From Bombardia bombarda (taxonomy: Eukaryota > Ascomycota > Sordariomycetes > Sordariales > Lasiosphaeriaceae): a DNA stretch of 64,000 nt. Location of the stretch: the NCBI GenBank assembly GCA_030512295.1, contig JAULSR010000002.1, positions 2,170,001 through 2,234,000 on the forward strand, read 5' to 3'. Below the pieces are notes generated by a model. The model did no database searches. It was not told the DNA's origin and saw only the letters and a program-made list of their open reading frames with translations. Position 1 is the first letter of the stretch, and each line of letters begins with the position of its first letter. Both the position numbers and the translations under genes were made by a program. Below, piece after piece: positions 37,901 through 48,000 of this stretch.

Positions 37901-38815
37901 TATATGCGGTCTGCGGCTGCCAACGGGTATCCCACACTCGAAGCCCTATCGCCATCCATCCCAATCCATCCAACCATCCATCTCGACAACCCTTTGTTTG
38001 CACACCGTCTATCGTCCTGCTGGCTGCGTGTGCTGCTTCTGCGTGCTGCTACTGCTCCTCCTACTCCTTTTTTCTTGGTGCTTGTCGCATCATCTTGACG
38101 TCCGAGTCGGTTTCCGTCGGTTTCCGTCCTTCCGGGGGGTTGCTTGCCCAGCCCATTCATCCAGCCAGCCAGCCAGCCAGCTCTCCTCACCACCACCCTT
38201 GTTTGGCAAGAAATAAAAAAAGGTTGGTGGTCCATCCCATCCCATCCCATCCCCTGGTCCGTTATCATCCCACAGTCAGTCAGTCAGTCAGTCAGTCCTG
38301 TTTGCCCAGACCTGCGAGGTCAGCGCGCACCGCTCCGGTAACGGTCGTGGAAATCTTCCTTCCTGGGACAGAAGAGAGGAGGAGAGGACGAAGCGGGAGG
38401 GTGTGCGAGACGAGGTCGTGAGTGGACACCAAGCTTCGCTCCCAGCAGTCGGTCAAGGGCAGTCAATACAGGAAAGCCAAGAAAAAGCCAAGACAAGGTA
38501 AACCACATGCCTGGGTGAAGCGAGTGGACTGGATGACGGCGACCTACCTTGCCCGGCCGTCCCCCGTTGGGTGACTGCATCTGTCGTGTCGTGCCGTACC
38601 GAGGGAGGGGCCAAGGGGGGGAAGGGGGAAGGGGGAAGGGTGAGGGGTGTAGCGTACAGGCAGGCAGGATACGTACATGGAGATTAGGTAGGCACACGCA
38701 CGGTACTGAGTGTTTGACTAACATGGATGCCTTAGGTACCTCACCTTACCTTGAGGTGGAAGCTTAACGGAACTTCTTCTCCGTCTCCTCCGTCTGTTCA
38801 CCCCCGTCCGCCACA
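31915..38815. other. Gene-poor region, 6.9 kb
   Basis: No gene is supported. An ORF from ATG 32223 to 32507 is faintly protein-like. A 106-codon minus-strand ORF at 33392-33712 and a 282-codon ORF at 37250-38098 lack motifs. Short repeats: GTCGCA units at 32107-32133, CA repeat at about 34745-34764, GCGAGCT units at 36052-36081, GATGGGG units at about 36905-36930, CAGT tetranucleotide runs at 37751-37762 and 38273-38297. Sequence from about 38760 is pyrimidine-rich leader for the reductase gene. Confidence 0.4.
38273..38297. repeat. (CAGT)n tetranucleotide repeat
   Basis: About six CAGT units in intergenic sequence. It is the same motif, in a different register, as the intronic repeats at 38963-39005 and 61433-61453. 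Confidence 0.9.
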
Positions 38816-40171
38816 ATGCATCAGGCGCCGAAGGCCGGCTCCGACCCGGAGAGGTTTGTCATCCATTCAGTGCTCCCTGCCCCCCGGCCCGTGCTGGTCG
38901 TGATGTCTGCCCAGCTATGCTAGCATTCAACGAGGGAATGGCGGTTGACATCGTGAATTGAGTGACTGACTGACTGACTGACTGACTGACTGACTGACTG
39001 ACTGAGTGGAAACACACAGGCCGATGCACGTCGTCTTTGTCGGCGCTGGTGCTGTGGGATGTTTTTATGCCTCGAGATTGCATTATGTAAGTGTTTTGTG
39101 TTTCTTAACTGAGCTATGAAGATGTGTGAGGAAGAGAGGGAGGAAGATCAAACACCCAGACTCGACACTAAAACCATCCCACAGCCAACCCACAACATCC
39201 ACACCTCCCTCATCGCCCGCTCAAACTACAAGGCCCTCGCCGCCGACGGCGTCAAGCTGCAGACGCACACCTTTGGCGACTACACCTTCCATCCCCACGC
39301 CGCCTTCCCCTCGGTCGCCGCCGCGGCCCAGGCCGGTCATGAATGGGACTATGTCATCGTCACCACCAAGGCCCTGCCCGACCGCACCGACGACTCGGAG
39401 CTCATCGCCCCGCTCGTCACGCCCAGCCGGACCGCCATCGTGCTGATCCAGAACGGCGTCGGCGTCGAGGCCCCCTACCGCGCGCGCTTCCCCCAGACGC
39501 CCATCGTCAGCGCCGTCACCGTCGTGTCGGCGGAGCAGACCAGCCCCGGAACGATCCGGCAGAACCGCTGGACGCGCATCCACCTGGGGCCGTATGTCGA
39601 CTCGGCTTCGTCATCATTGCTATCATCAACCACCACCACCACCAATGATACCACAGCCCTCACACAGGCCAGCATCGCCGCCGCCGACCAGCTCGCCGAC
39701 TGGTGGACGCGCCTCGGGCTCATCCGCGATGTGGAATTGTCCGACGAGATCGACCTGCAGATTGTGCGCTGGCACAAGCTGTGCATCAACGCGGCCTTCA
39801 ACCCGTCGGCGGTGCTGGCAGGCGGGCGCGGCAACGCCGACATGGTGCGCGACCCCGAGCTGCGCCGCCACCTGGCCGGCGTGATGCACGAGATCTGGGA
39901 CGCCATGCCGCGCATTCTGGGGAGGCCGTTCCCCGACGAGCTGGCGAAGCCGGAGCGGATACTGAAGAGCACGGAGAAGAACGTGGGGAGCAAGCCCAGC
40001 ATGTTGCTAGACTGGGAGGGCGGCCGGCCGCTGGAGATAGAGGTGATTCTGGGGAATCCGGTCAGGATTGCGAGGGCGAAGGGGGTAGAGTTAGGGAGGT
40101 TGCAGAGTTTGTATGCGTTGTTGAGGAGTATGCAGGGGGTTAGGGAGAAGGGGGAGAAGGGGAAGTTGTGA
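38816..40171 (+). CDS. panE: 2-dehydropantoate 2-reductase (ketopantoate reductase)
   Basis: Reduces 2-dehydropantoate to pantoate with NADPH in pantothenate and coenzyme A synthesis. Proposed exons are 38816-38853, 39020-39086 and 39185-40171, giving 363 residues. The Rossmann start is clear (MHVVFVGAGAVGCFYASRL, GxGxxG motif). The family signature KLCINAAFNPSAVLAG carries the catalytic Lys and the conserved Asn, and the late motif EIEVILGNPVRIARAKG carries the conserved Glu. The ATG at 39024, just before the Rossmann strand, could be the start by itself. The upstream exon (13 codons, start context CACAATG) joins in frame across a 166-nt intron with a GACT repeat next to its acceptor, so I include it with less certainty. 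Between residues about 180 and 205 there is a Ser/Thr-rich insertion. The gene is convergent with the minus-strand array at 41.3-42.6 kb. Some ApbA/PanE-fold proteins in fungi act on other 2-oxo acids, so the substrate is inferred. Confidence 0.88.
38963..39005 (+). repeat. (GACT)n repeat next to an intron acceptor
   Basis: About ten GACT units end 14 nt before the predicted 3' splice site at 39018-39019. Each unit junction reads ACTGAC, a match to the fungal branch-site consensus RCTRAC. Confidence 0.85.
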
Positions 40172-41257
40172 GTGTGGGAGGGGATGGGGATGGGGATGGG
40201 GTCTGTGTATATAGATGGTGGATGTTGTTTATGGGGTGTGTTTATATGAAGGTTGTGATCGTTTGAATGATGTTGGTGGCTTAGTGAAGTGAAGCGTGCT
40301 GTGATAAGAGTGTGGGAGATGGTGGCCTAGTATGTGTGGTTATGTTCATCTAAGAATGGGAGTTGTTTCACCTGTATATATACATGCTATGATTAAACTA
40401 CCTGCCATTCTCTCTTTAGGGACCACTGTGGCGATGCTGAACTCTATGTATCATTGTAGAATATTCAATGAGACCAAGAGCGACGAGGCCATGTAGGCTT
40501 GCTCTGTTGGTCCTAATCCATACCTTTCATAGTCCGTCCTTGTTTGAAGCTGCCTACCGATGGCTTCCATACTTCTTTGCTTGTTCTCCACATATATCAG
40601 CTCATGTGTTTACTTGCGACAGGGCACAACTTCAATATAATAGCAACCAGTTGGCCGTCATCTGTCACATATTATGCTGGGGTAAGTAGTAGCGCATCTT
40701 ATGATGCTGGTAAGTAGACTATCTGAGGAAGGGTATGCGTGTTCAATATGAGAGGCTAAGATATCCTGGAGGACTCGTGCAGGGAGGTATTGTAACTCGT
40801 CTATTCAAACTACTCCAAAGGTCAAGCAGGTCTACAACAGGTCTTTCGATCAGTTGTTATAGGTGGGCGTATTTATTTTAGGTAACGTATCCGATATGCT
40901 GCAGAGCCGTCTTGTTACGCTTACTTCGAAGAGATTGGACTTGGAGAAGGTGTGCTGCGACTCCGGTAAGAAAGATAGGAAAATGAAGAACAAAGGGACA
41001 TTATTGTGATCAAAGGTCTTACCATAAGGTCTTGAAATAAGTAAAGAAAGATGACATTGATAGTGCTATATAAGCGACAATAAATAAATGTCAATAAGAG
41101 CTGCTTTGGCTTGTGATCATCAGCTGCTACGTTGAGAATGTACTTGCACGTTTTACTTCTTGCAATCCGTCCACGTCATACTTACCTCAGACTCTGAATC
41201 TTAGGCAGAAATCCCGCTCACGTACCTTGTATCTTATGTCTTGCAACTTGCCATGTT
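40172..41257. other. 3' region and spacer before the micro-exon array
   Basis: G/T-rich 3' sequence of the reductase gene to about 40420, then about 800 nt of mixed sequence with scattered GTAAG and CTTAC words. No coding frame or motif was found. Weak intron-like words at 41190-41257 on the minus strand suggest the array may once have extended further. Confidence 0.4.
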
Positions 41258-42571
41258 CTGTAGGAATGTTTTGTCTTCGTTAACTAACTCGGGGTACTTA
41301 GACTTGTCATACTTGCCGTGCGCTTGCCGCAAAGCCATTCTTGGCCAGGAGAATGGAAAACAGTCTCTGAATTGTTGGTATCAAATAGGGGGGAAAGAAG
41401 AGATACTTGCCGTGTTTTTATCATGAGACTTTGTAGCAAGAATACTAGTGAAACGCAACCTAGAAATAGTCAGCAACATATGAGGGGAAAGAGGGGCATA
41501 CCTGTTATGAAGTTGCTTATAAGCCATTCTCGTGGGGGCGGAACAGTAGCCTGGAAATTGTTAGCGATAATAGAGGAAGAGGAACAAATTACTTACTATG
41601 TCTTTGATGCCAATATCTTCGGGGTCTGTAGGATAAAACATAGTCTGGTGATTGCCAGCAAAAAGGTGGTGAGGGAGGGAACTTATCATTCACTGGACAT
41701 GAGGTTTTTCTTCTTGTCTAGTTGAATAGGATATGGCCTAGCGATGATTAGCGACAAAAGGGGGTAAAGATGCAGTACTTGCCATGTTTTTACCATCAAG
41801 TCTGGCGATTATTAATAAAGAGAAGGGGGAAGGGGCGGAGTGGTATTACATACTTCATTATCGGTGATCATCAGCCATTCTTAGTCCGTGAGGCAGAATA
41901 TAACCTAGAGACTGTTAGTGAGAAGAGGGAGGAGGGGATGAAATACTTACCATTGTTTCGTCATGTAGTTTTTCTGGATTAAAAGGACAGAACGCAGTCT
42001 AGAAACTGTGTTAGCAACGAGGGGGGGGGGGGGAGGGGTGACTTACTAAGCTTTTATTTGACATCAAACCTTTCCTGTTAGTACTTATGATATAACCTAG
42101 AGATTGTGAGCAAACAAAAATGGGGGAGAGAAAAACTTACCAGTTCTTTTGTCTTCTGTCATCGAGTCTCTCTGGTCAATACGATAGTAGTCTAGCGATT
42201 GTTAGTAACGAGGGGGAGGAGGGGAAACTTACCTACAGTTATCGACATCAAACCCTGCTGGTTACTAGTATGGCAGAATATGGCCTAAAGATTGTTAGCA
42301 AATAAAAGGGGGGAGGAAAGCACTTACCTTGTCAGCACCTGTTTCGTCGATCTGCATTGCATGTTTTCCTATGATATTGTTAGCATTCACCTTTTACACG
42401 AGGGCGACTTACCGTTTGTTGCTGCTGCTGCTGTTGTTGTGTTGTGTTGTTGAGCTGCTCGGATGTGGCCTTGGGGGGTTGCCTGCTCGCTTTAAGTACC
42501 AGTTTTTGACAAAGAATGAATCCAGGTCTTCGCCTTGAAACATTAGTTTTGTTCTTTTGTTGTCACTTAGG
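41258..42571 (-). repeat. Tandem array of exon-intron micro-units
   Basis: On the minus strand, GT-AG or GC-AG intron-like units of 41-59 nt alternate with exon-like units of mostly 48-52 nt. Intron-like units (plus coordinates): 42369-42412, 42285-42327, 42192-42232, 42097-42140, 41999-42046, 41905-41950, 41802-41853, 41738-41782, 41645-41685, 41551-41596, 41460-41501, 41365-41410, 41258-41316. Another, 42572-42615, precedes the first exon. Most share GTAAGT, a C/T-rich middle, a GCTAAC-like branch site and a CTAG or CCAG end. Exon-like units are 42413-42571, 42328-42368, 42233-42284, 42141-42191, 42047-42096, 41951-41998, 41854-41904, 41783-41801, about 41686-41737, 41597-41644, 41502-41550, 41411-41459 and 41317-41364. 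Most are related to each other (shared ATATTCTGCC and AAGAATGGCT words). The array thus looks like tandem duplication of a whole exon-plus-intron module. Units toward 41.3 kb are more decayed: GC donors, one donor reading ATAAGT, one truncated exon. Confidence 0.7.
41881..42357 (-). CDS. Candidate spliced small protein from the micro-exon array
   Basis: Removing the predicted micro-introns leaves one continuous frame over six exons: 42357-42328, 42284-42233, 42191-42141, 42096-42047, 41998-41951 and 41904-41881. It runs from an ATG at 42357 to a TAA at 41883-41881 and encodes 84 residues. Four full exons each give a 16-17-residue module; related modules share AIFC/TAFC/VIFC starts and a GLMS core. 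No known domain, signal peptide or membrane segment is visible. The larger upstream exon (42413-42571) has its own ATG at 42543 (MFQGEDLDSFFVKNWYLKR), but that frame stops in the next exon and does not join the module frame. Possibilities are a real micro-exon gene with an alternative first exon, a decaying gene, or a spliced non-coding RNA. An open frame through five short exons could arise by chance a few times in a hundred, so confidence is moderate to low. Confidence 0.35.
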
Positions 42572-42615
42572 CTGTTAAAACAATACTATTCTCAATGACA
42601 AAGGTCGCTACTTAC

Positions 42616-45047
42616 ATTGTTATCTACGGGAATAATCTGCTTTGTCTCGATGACGTTGTGCAAGTAAAACAACAGGCTCTGAAGGGGAGATCTGGCAGAT
42701 GTCTTTGTCGTGTGATGATTCTTCATCTATATTGGAAAGAAGGAGTGTTTGAAACAATAGCTGTTTGTATTAGACAGGAAGGCTACAAGACGGGATGGTG
42801 TTGACATCATTAGGTGATCGGGCGGTCTCAGTGTCTGGGTTGCTCTACGTTGCAGTTTTCTCTTGACTTGATCTGGCCAATCAGCTTGTCACGTTTTCTG
42901 GGTTGTTCAGTTTGGATAGAACCTTTTACAATGTATGAGCCGGTGCATTAAACCGGTGCACTAAATCCATGAATTATGTACGGTATAGTGCATAATTAAG
43001 GTATGTAATGAACGTATCTAACGGCGAGACCCGTCGTAGCAGTCTTTGAAGGCGCTATCTTGGGCCCTTGGCGCGCTCGAGGCGCGGAAGCCAGCAGGTA
43101 CAAGCCACAATGACGACATAGACTGCAAGCCGCTCCCTCCTCTTTGACTCGTCATTGTAGCTTCCAAGCCTTCCCACATCTGCATTGCCAAACCTCGTTT
43201 TGAAAATTGCCACGGGCTTGATGGAGCAAAAACCAAGAGAATCATCAACAGGACCCTTTTGAAACTACCCAAGCAACAAAAGCAACAAAAACGCAATTTC
43301 CCCACTTACGTATGTTGAACACCAGAGAGGAACGGGGCCCGGACCATGCCCATTGGCCAGCCATTTGCATGTCTTTAAGCGGCAAACTCTCAAATGGCCG
43401 ATGTCGTCTGTCGCCACGAGTGGCCAGTTGCGCAAAGAATCGTTGGCAACGGTCAGGGAGAACGCTTTTTGTGTGTCACGCTGGAGAGGTGACAAAGGGT
43501 ACCTTCTTTAGGTCTCTAGGAGGAAAGATAGGAGAACATTTGATTGATAGGTTGTGTGATGAGCTGTGGATACCGGGGTCGTTAAACCTCCACGGAAACC
43601 CCAAAATAAAAAACGGCCCCATTTTCGGGTGCTTCAGCTTTCCGGCGGGGCGACCATACAGCTGGAGCACGCCTGGAGCACGACTTGTCTCCGGGCATGG
43701 CAAGCACGCATGTCCCTGGGGCACGCTACCGAGAAATACGTACCGGCCTGTGTCAAGAAAAACAGCCCATGGTTGCGCTTGCCTCTCGGGCCTCGTTGGC
43801 CTCGTTCTGAGGGTTCATCTTCGCAGCCGCTCCTGCCGTCTTCCGGCAACCCACTCGAGCCACCAGTCGGACCACTTAGCGCAGGCGCAAGCGCAAGCAT
43901 CCAATCCCAAACTAGACCAAAAGCAAGCCCAAGCAAGCCAAGCGTAGTGGCGTTTTCAAGGTTGCAACACCGTTTTTCCCCCCTTCAAAGTATTGAATCT
44001 TTGCTTGTAGGTGTGCCTTTCTTCCTGTCCTGCCCAGCCTGTATGCCTGTATCTGGCTGTCTAGGCCGTCTAAACATAAAAAAAGGTACCGACACGTGGT
44101 AAAGCGAGAAGCCGCTGCTAAATAATCGTCTGATCAGGCCGCAGGACTTTTGCACGATTTCGGCCTTTCGTCTTTGGCCGCTGTATCTCTGGTTGCCCTT
44201 GGTCGCCCTTAGTCGCCTCAGCGATCGAGTCTGGTGGTAACCTTCTGCGAACCTACGCCTAAGCTGCGCCGAGTCATTTGGCCATTCTCGATTTGACAGC
44301 GATCAATGCCAAAGGATTATCGGCCTCCCTCTGCTGTCGATCTCGGCCAGCCTCCTAAGCCTCCTCTCGAGCACCTTCTCCCACCTCGAATGCATAATAT
44401 ATCATTACCTGGTGCAACCAACCCACGCAGCGCACCGCACGCAACTGCTCGTTCTTCTCTCCCTGTCTAAAGCTTTTACCTAAATTACATAGAACTTGCT
44501 TGCGCCCATACGCTAAAAGCTCACCAGAGCCCACACCTACGCCGATCAGCACCCCTCCCTGACCCAGGCAGTAACCCAGCGATCTGCGTGTAAAGTGATG
44601 GTTGCTGCTTTGCTACCCACTAACAACGCGCCCGCTGCTTTGCGGAAGTGTGGCTCACCACCCGCCTTCGACCGCCGAGGAACCTATTTTCCAACTTCCA
44701 ACTCTCGCTTCTGTCGACCCCTCTACCCAGGACTTGGCATGTCTGCTGTCTAGTTTACTGGCTGGAGCTCAGGATACGGTGCTGACTGCTCATCCACTTT
44801 TTCCCACCTCCCTCGATCTCCACCGCTCATACCACTCATCGAGATCGCGGCCACCAAGCACCATTGCACGAAAGACGGCCACAGTGTACCTAGCGTCGTG
44901 GCTTAACCCAGACAACTCCTGCGACAGCCTGAATTCTAGACGAAGAGGGCGAATGCGGCATTCGGCTGGGGGTGCACAATCGGAAAAGGGGAGAGAATTA
45001 TCAAGGGAAGTTCGGGCTTCTGGGCACAAGCAATTGAGGCGGCAGCT
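42616..45047. promoter_or_regulatory. Region between the array and the phytochrome gene
   Basis: The part next to 42616 is probably leader of the minus-strand array transcript; an ATG-initiated 35-codon frame at 42720-42616 runs into the donor at 42615. A direct repeat (CCGGTGCATTAAA/CCGGTGCACTAAA) lies at about 42940-42968, and an inverted repeat AATTATG/CATAATT at about 42972-42997. Two protein-like minus-strand segments at 43055-43264 and 43310-43480 are discussed in findings. From about 44100 the sequence is the promoter and long leader of the phytochrome gene. No certain gene. Confidence 0.4.
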
Positions 45048-48000
45048 ATGGAGCCGGGTCACGATGCGACACCTGCGGTACTACCAGCCGAGGGTCAGCC
45101 ACTCCGTCGGACCCCCGACGGCCGAGATGCAGCAGCAAGTAGTAGCGGCAAGGGGGTAGCCCGGGGCTTTCTGCCAGCACCAGCCACCTCAACGATCAGT
45201 ACTGCTTGGTCTCCCCCCTCCACGGGCAACTCAACAGCTGCTGATGGTTCAAATTCCAATTCGACTACATCGCCCACTCTTTTGTCCTCCTGGAGCACTG
45301 CCTCAGATCGTCAACTTGGCCATCAGGCCACTCAACAGGATCACTCAGACCGTGTCTTCCCCATTCGATCCGTTATCAGCGTGGATCCAAGCGAATATGG
45401 CATTCGCCGAAGAATGTCATTGTCAGAAGGATTTGGATATCCTGTGGGGACGAGCACACCCAGCGGCACGGAGACCATTAGCGCCACCACCGCCGTGCGT
45501 CATCAGGGACAGCCACCATCGCTCTCAAAGTTAGAAGTGGACGGTCTGGAGCGGCGTTCACCAACTAGTGCGGCCGGTGATACACCAACAACCACCTCTC
45601 CTTTGACAAACCCCGCGACCGCAGAGAGGCCGCGACAACGACGCTTAAATACCGTCTTAGGGTCCATGTCAAGCATCCAAGCTGATGCGGAAAGATACGG
45701 CAACGTGGTCCCACTATCAATAAGTTTCGAAGATTCATCTGAAGACACGGCTGAAGATAGCGCGGCGATGAACAACAACCTGGCCCTAGGCACAGTGAGC
45801 TCTTCCGGGCGGAGGTCATCTGTTGAGTCCCTCCAGGAATCCCTCTATACGCATAGGTTCAAGCATATTATGACCCAAGAGGGTCATGCGGTCATTACTG
45901 GCAGAGATGGAAAATTGGAGAGGTGCGAAGACGAGCCGATCCACACGCCCGGTGCCGTCCAAGGATTCGGAGCGTTATTGGCCATTGAGGAAGATCTCGA
46001 AGGCCGATTCGTTGTTCATTATGCGAGTGAGAACTCCCGGAGAATCATTGGCTACAGCCCAAAAGAGCTGTTCCGCCTGGATAGTTTCTTGGATATCCTA
46101 ACAGATGAGCAGTCGGAGAACTTGTTGGATCACATCGATTTCATCAAAGATGAAGATGCTGATCCGGCTGTTAATGGACCCGAGGTTTTTAGTATATCCG
46201 TTAGGTTTCCAGACAGCCAGCAGATAGTGAAACTGTGGTGCGCCATCCACATACACCCTTCACGCCCCGAGCTTGTTATTTGCGAGTTTGAGCTGGACGA
46301 CGATGTGGCGTTTCCGTTACAACCCCCCGAAGAAGAGTTTTCTGCGCATCCTAAGGATACTCTTCAATCAAACCCCACCATGGAGGAGCTCACCGAAAGC
46401 ACCGAAATCATGAGCAAGCCATTGAGAGTCCTACGGAGTGCACGCAAGAAAAAGAGCGAGGCTGGCGCAATGCAGGTCTTCGATATAATGAGCCAAGTCC
46501 AAGATCAGCTGGCACACGCGACAAACCTCGAAAGGTTTTTGAAGATCCTAGTGGGCATTGTCAAGGAATTGACCGGATTCCATCGTGTCATGATATATCA
46601 GTTTGATTCCAGTTTTAATGGAAAGGTAGTCACTGAGCTCGTCGACCCAGCGCAGACGAGGGATCTTTACAAAGGGCTACATTTCCCAGTGACAGACATT
46701 CCGAAGCAGGCTCGAGAACTATACAAGGTCAACAAAGTGCGACTTCTTTACGACAGAGACCTTGAGACTGCCAGAATTGTTTGCAGATCAGTCTCAGATC
46801 TGGAGACCCCCCTGGATTTGACACACTCTTATCTCCGGGCCATGTCGCCCATCCATCTTAAGTATTTGGCTAATATGGCTGTTCGGTCGTCAATGTCAAT
46901 CTCGATCAACGCCTTCAATGACCTATGGGGCCTAATAGCCTGCCACTCATACGGGTCAAAGGGGATGCGTGTGTCTTTTCCCATTCGAAAGATGTGCCGT
47001 CTTGTTGGCGAAACGGTGTCACGAAATATCGAGCGACTTTCGTACGCATCGCGCCTCCAAGCTCGCAAACTTATCAACACAGTTCCCACCAATAAGAATC
47101 CTTCAGGTTATATTATAGCCTCTTCGGACGATCTTCTAAAGCTATTTGATGCCGACTTCGGCATGCTTTCGATCCGAGAGGAAACAAAGATATTAGGTCG
47201 CATTGAGCACTCACAAGAAGCGCTCGCCATGCTCGAGTACCTAAAGCTCCGCCGCTTCACATCAGTTGTCATGTCACAGGATGTCAAGATTGATTTTCCT
47301 GACTTGCGCTATCCGCCAGGGTTCGCCGTCATTGCTGGCCTGCTGTATGTGCCCCTGAGTGTCGGCGGCAGTGACTTTATTGTCTTCTTTCGCAGAGGCC
47401 AGATTAGGGAGGTGAAATGGGCCGGCAATCCCTACGACAAAATCATAAAAGAAGGAACCGCCGACTATCTCGAGCCCAGAACCAGTTTTAAGGTATGGCA
47501 CGAGACAGTTGTTGGAAAATCACGCGAATGGTCTGAGGAGCAAGTCGAGACAGCAGCGGTCCTTTGCCTGGTGTATGGCAAGTTTATTGAGGTCTGGAGG
47601 CAGAAAGAGGCCGCACTGCAAAGCAGCCGGCTCACCCGATTGCTGTTGGCGAACTCAGCCCACGAAGTTCGGACTCCGCTTAACGCCATCATAAACTATT
47701 TGGAGATCGCCCTTGAGGGTTCCCTAGACCAGGAAACCAGAGACAATCTTGCAAGATCCCATTCGGCCTCCAAGTCCCTGATTTATGTTATCAACGACTT
47801 GCTGGACCTTACCATGACCGAAGAGGGGCAAGACCTCATTAAGGACGAGATATTCAATCTTCCCGCCTGTATTAAAGAAGCAACCGAGCAATTTAAAAGT
47901 GATGCACAACGCAAAGGCATCTCGTATCAAGTTATCGAGCACCCCGGTCTTCCTCGATTTGTCTATGGAGATCAGAGGCGAGTCAGACAAGCAGTCGCAA

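Noticed and set aside
37250..38098. 282-codon plus-strand ORF with an ATG.
   Set aside because: Low-complexity content, long open frames on the opposite strand and in other frames, no motif; likely a composition effect.
41258..42571. CRISPR-like or simple satellite explanation for the regular array.
   Set aside because: Repeats and spacers are both degenerate, unit boundaries coincide with donor, branch and acceptor motifs on one strand, and the genome is fungal.
43312..43947. 211-codon plus-strand ORF upstream of the phytochrome.
   Set aside because: No domain; overlaps open frames on the minus strand and in other plus frames; ends in repetitive Gln-Ala codons.
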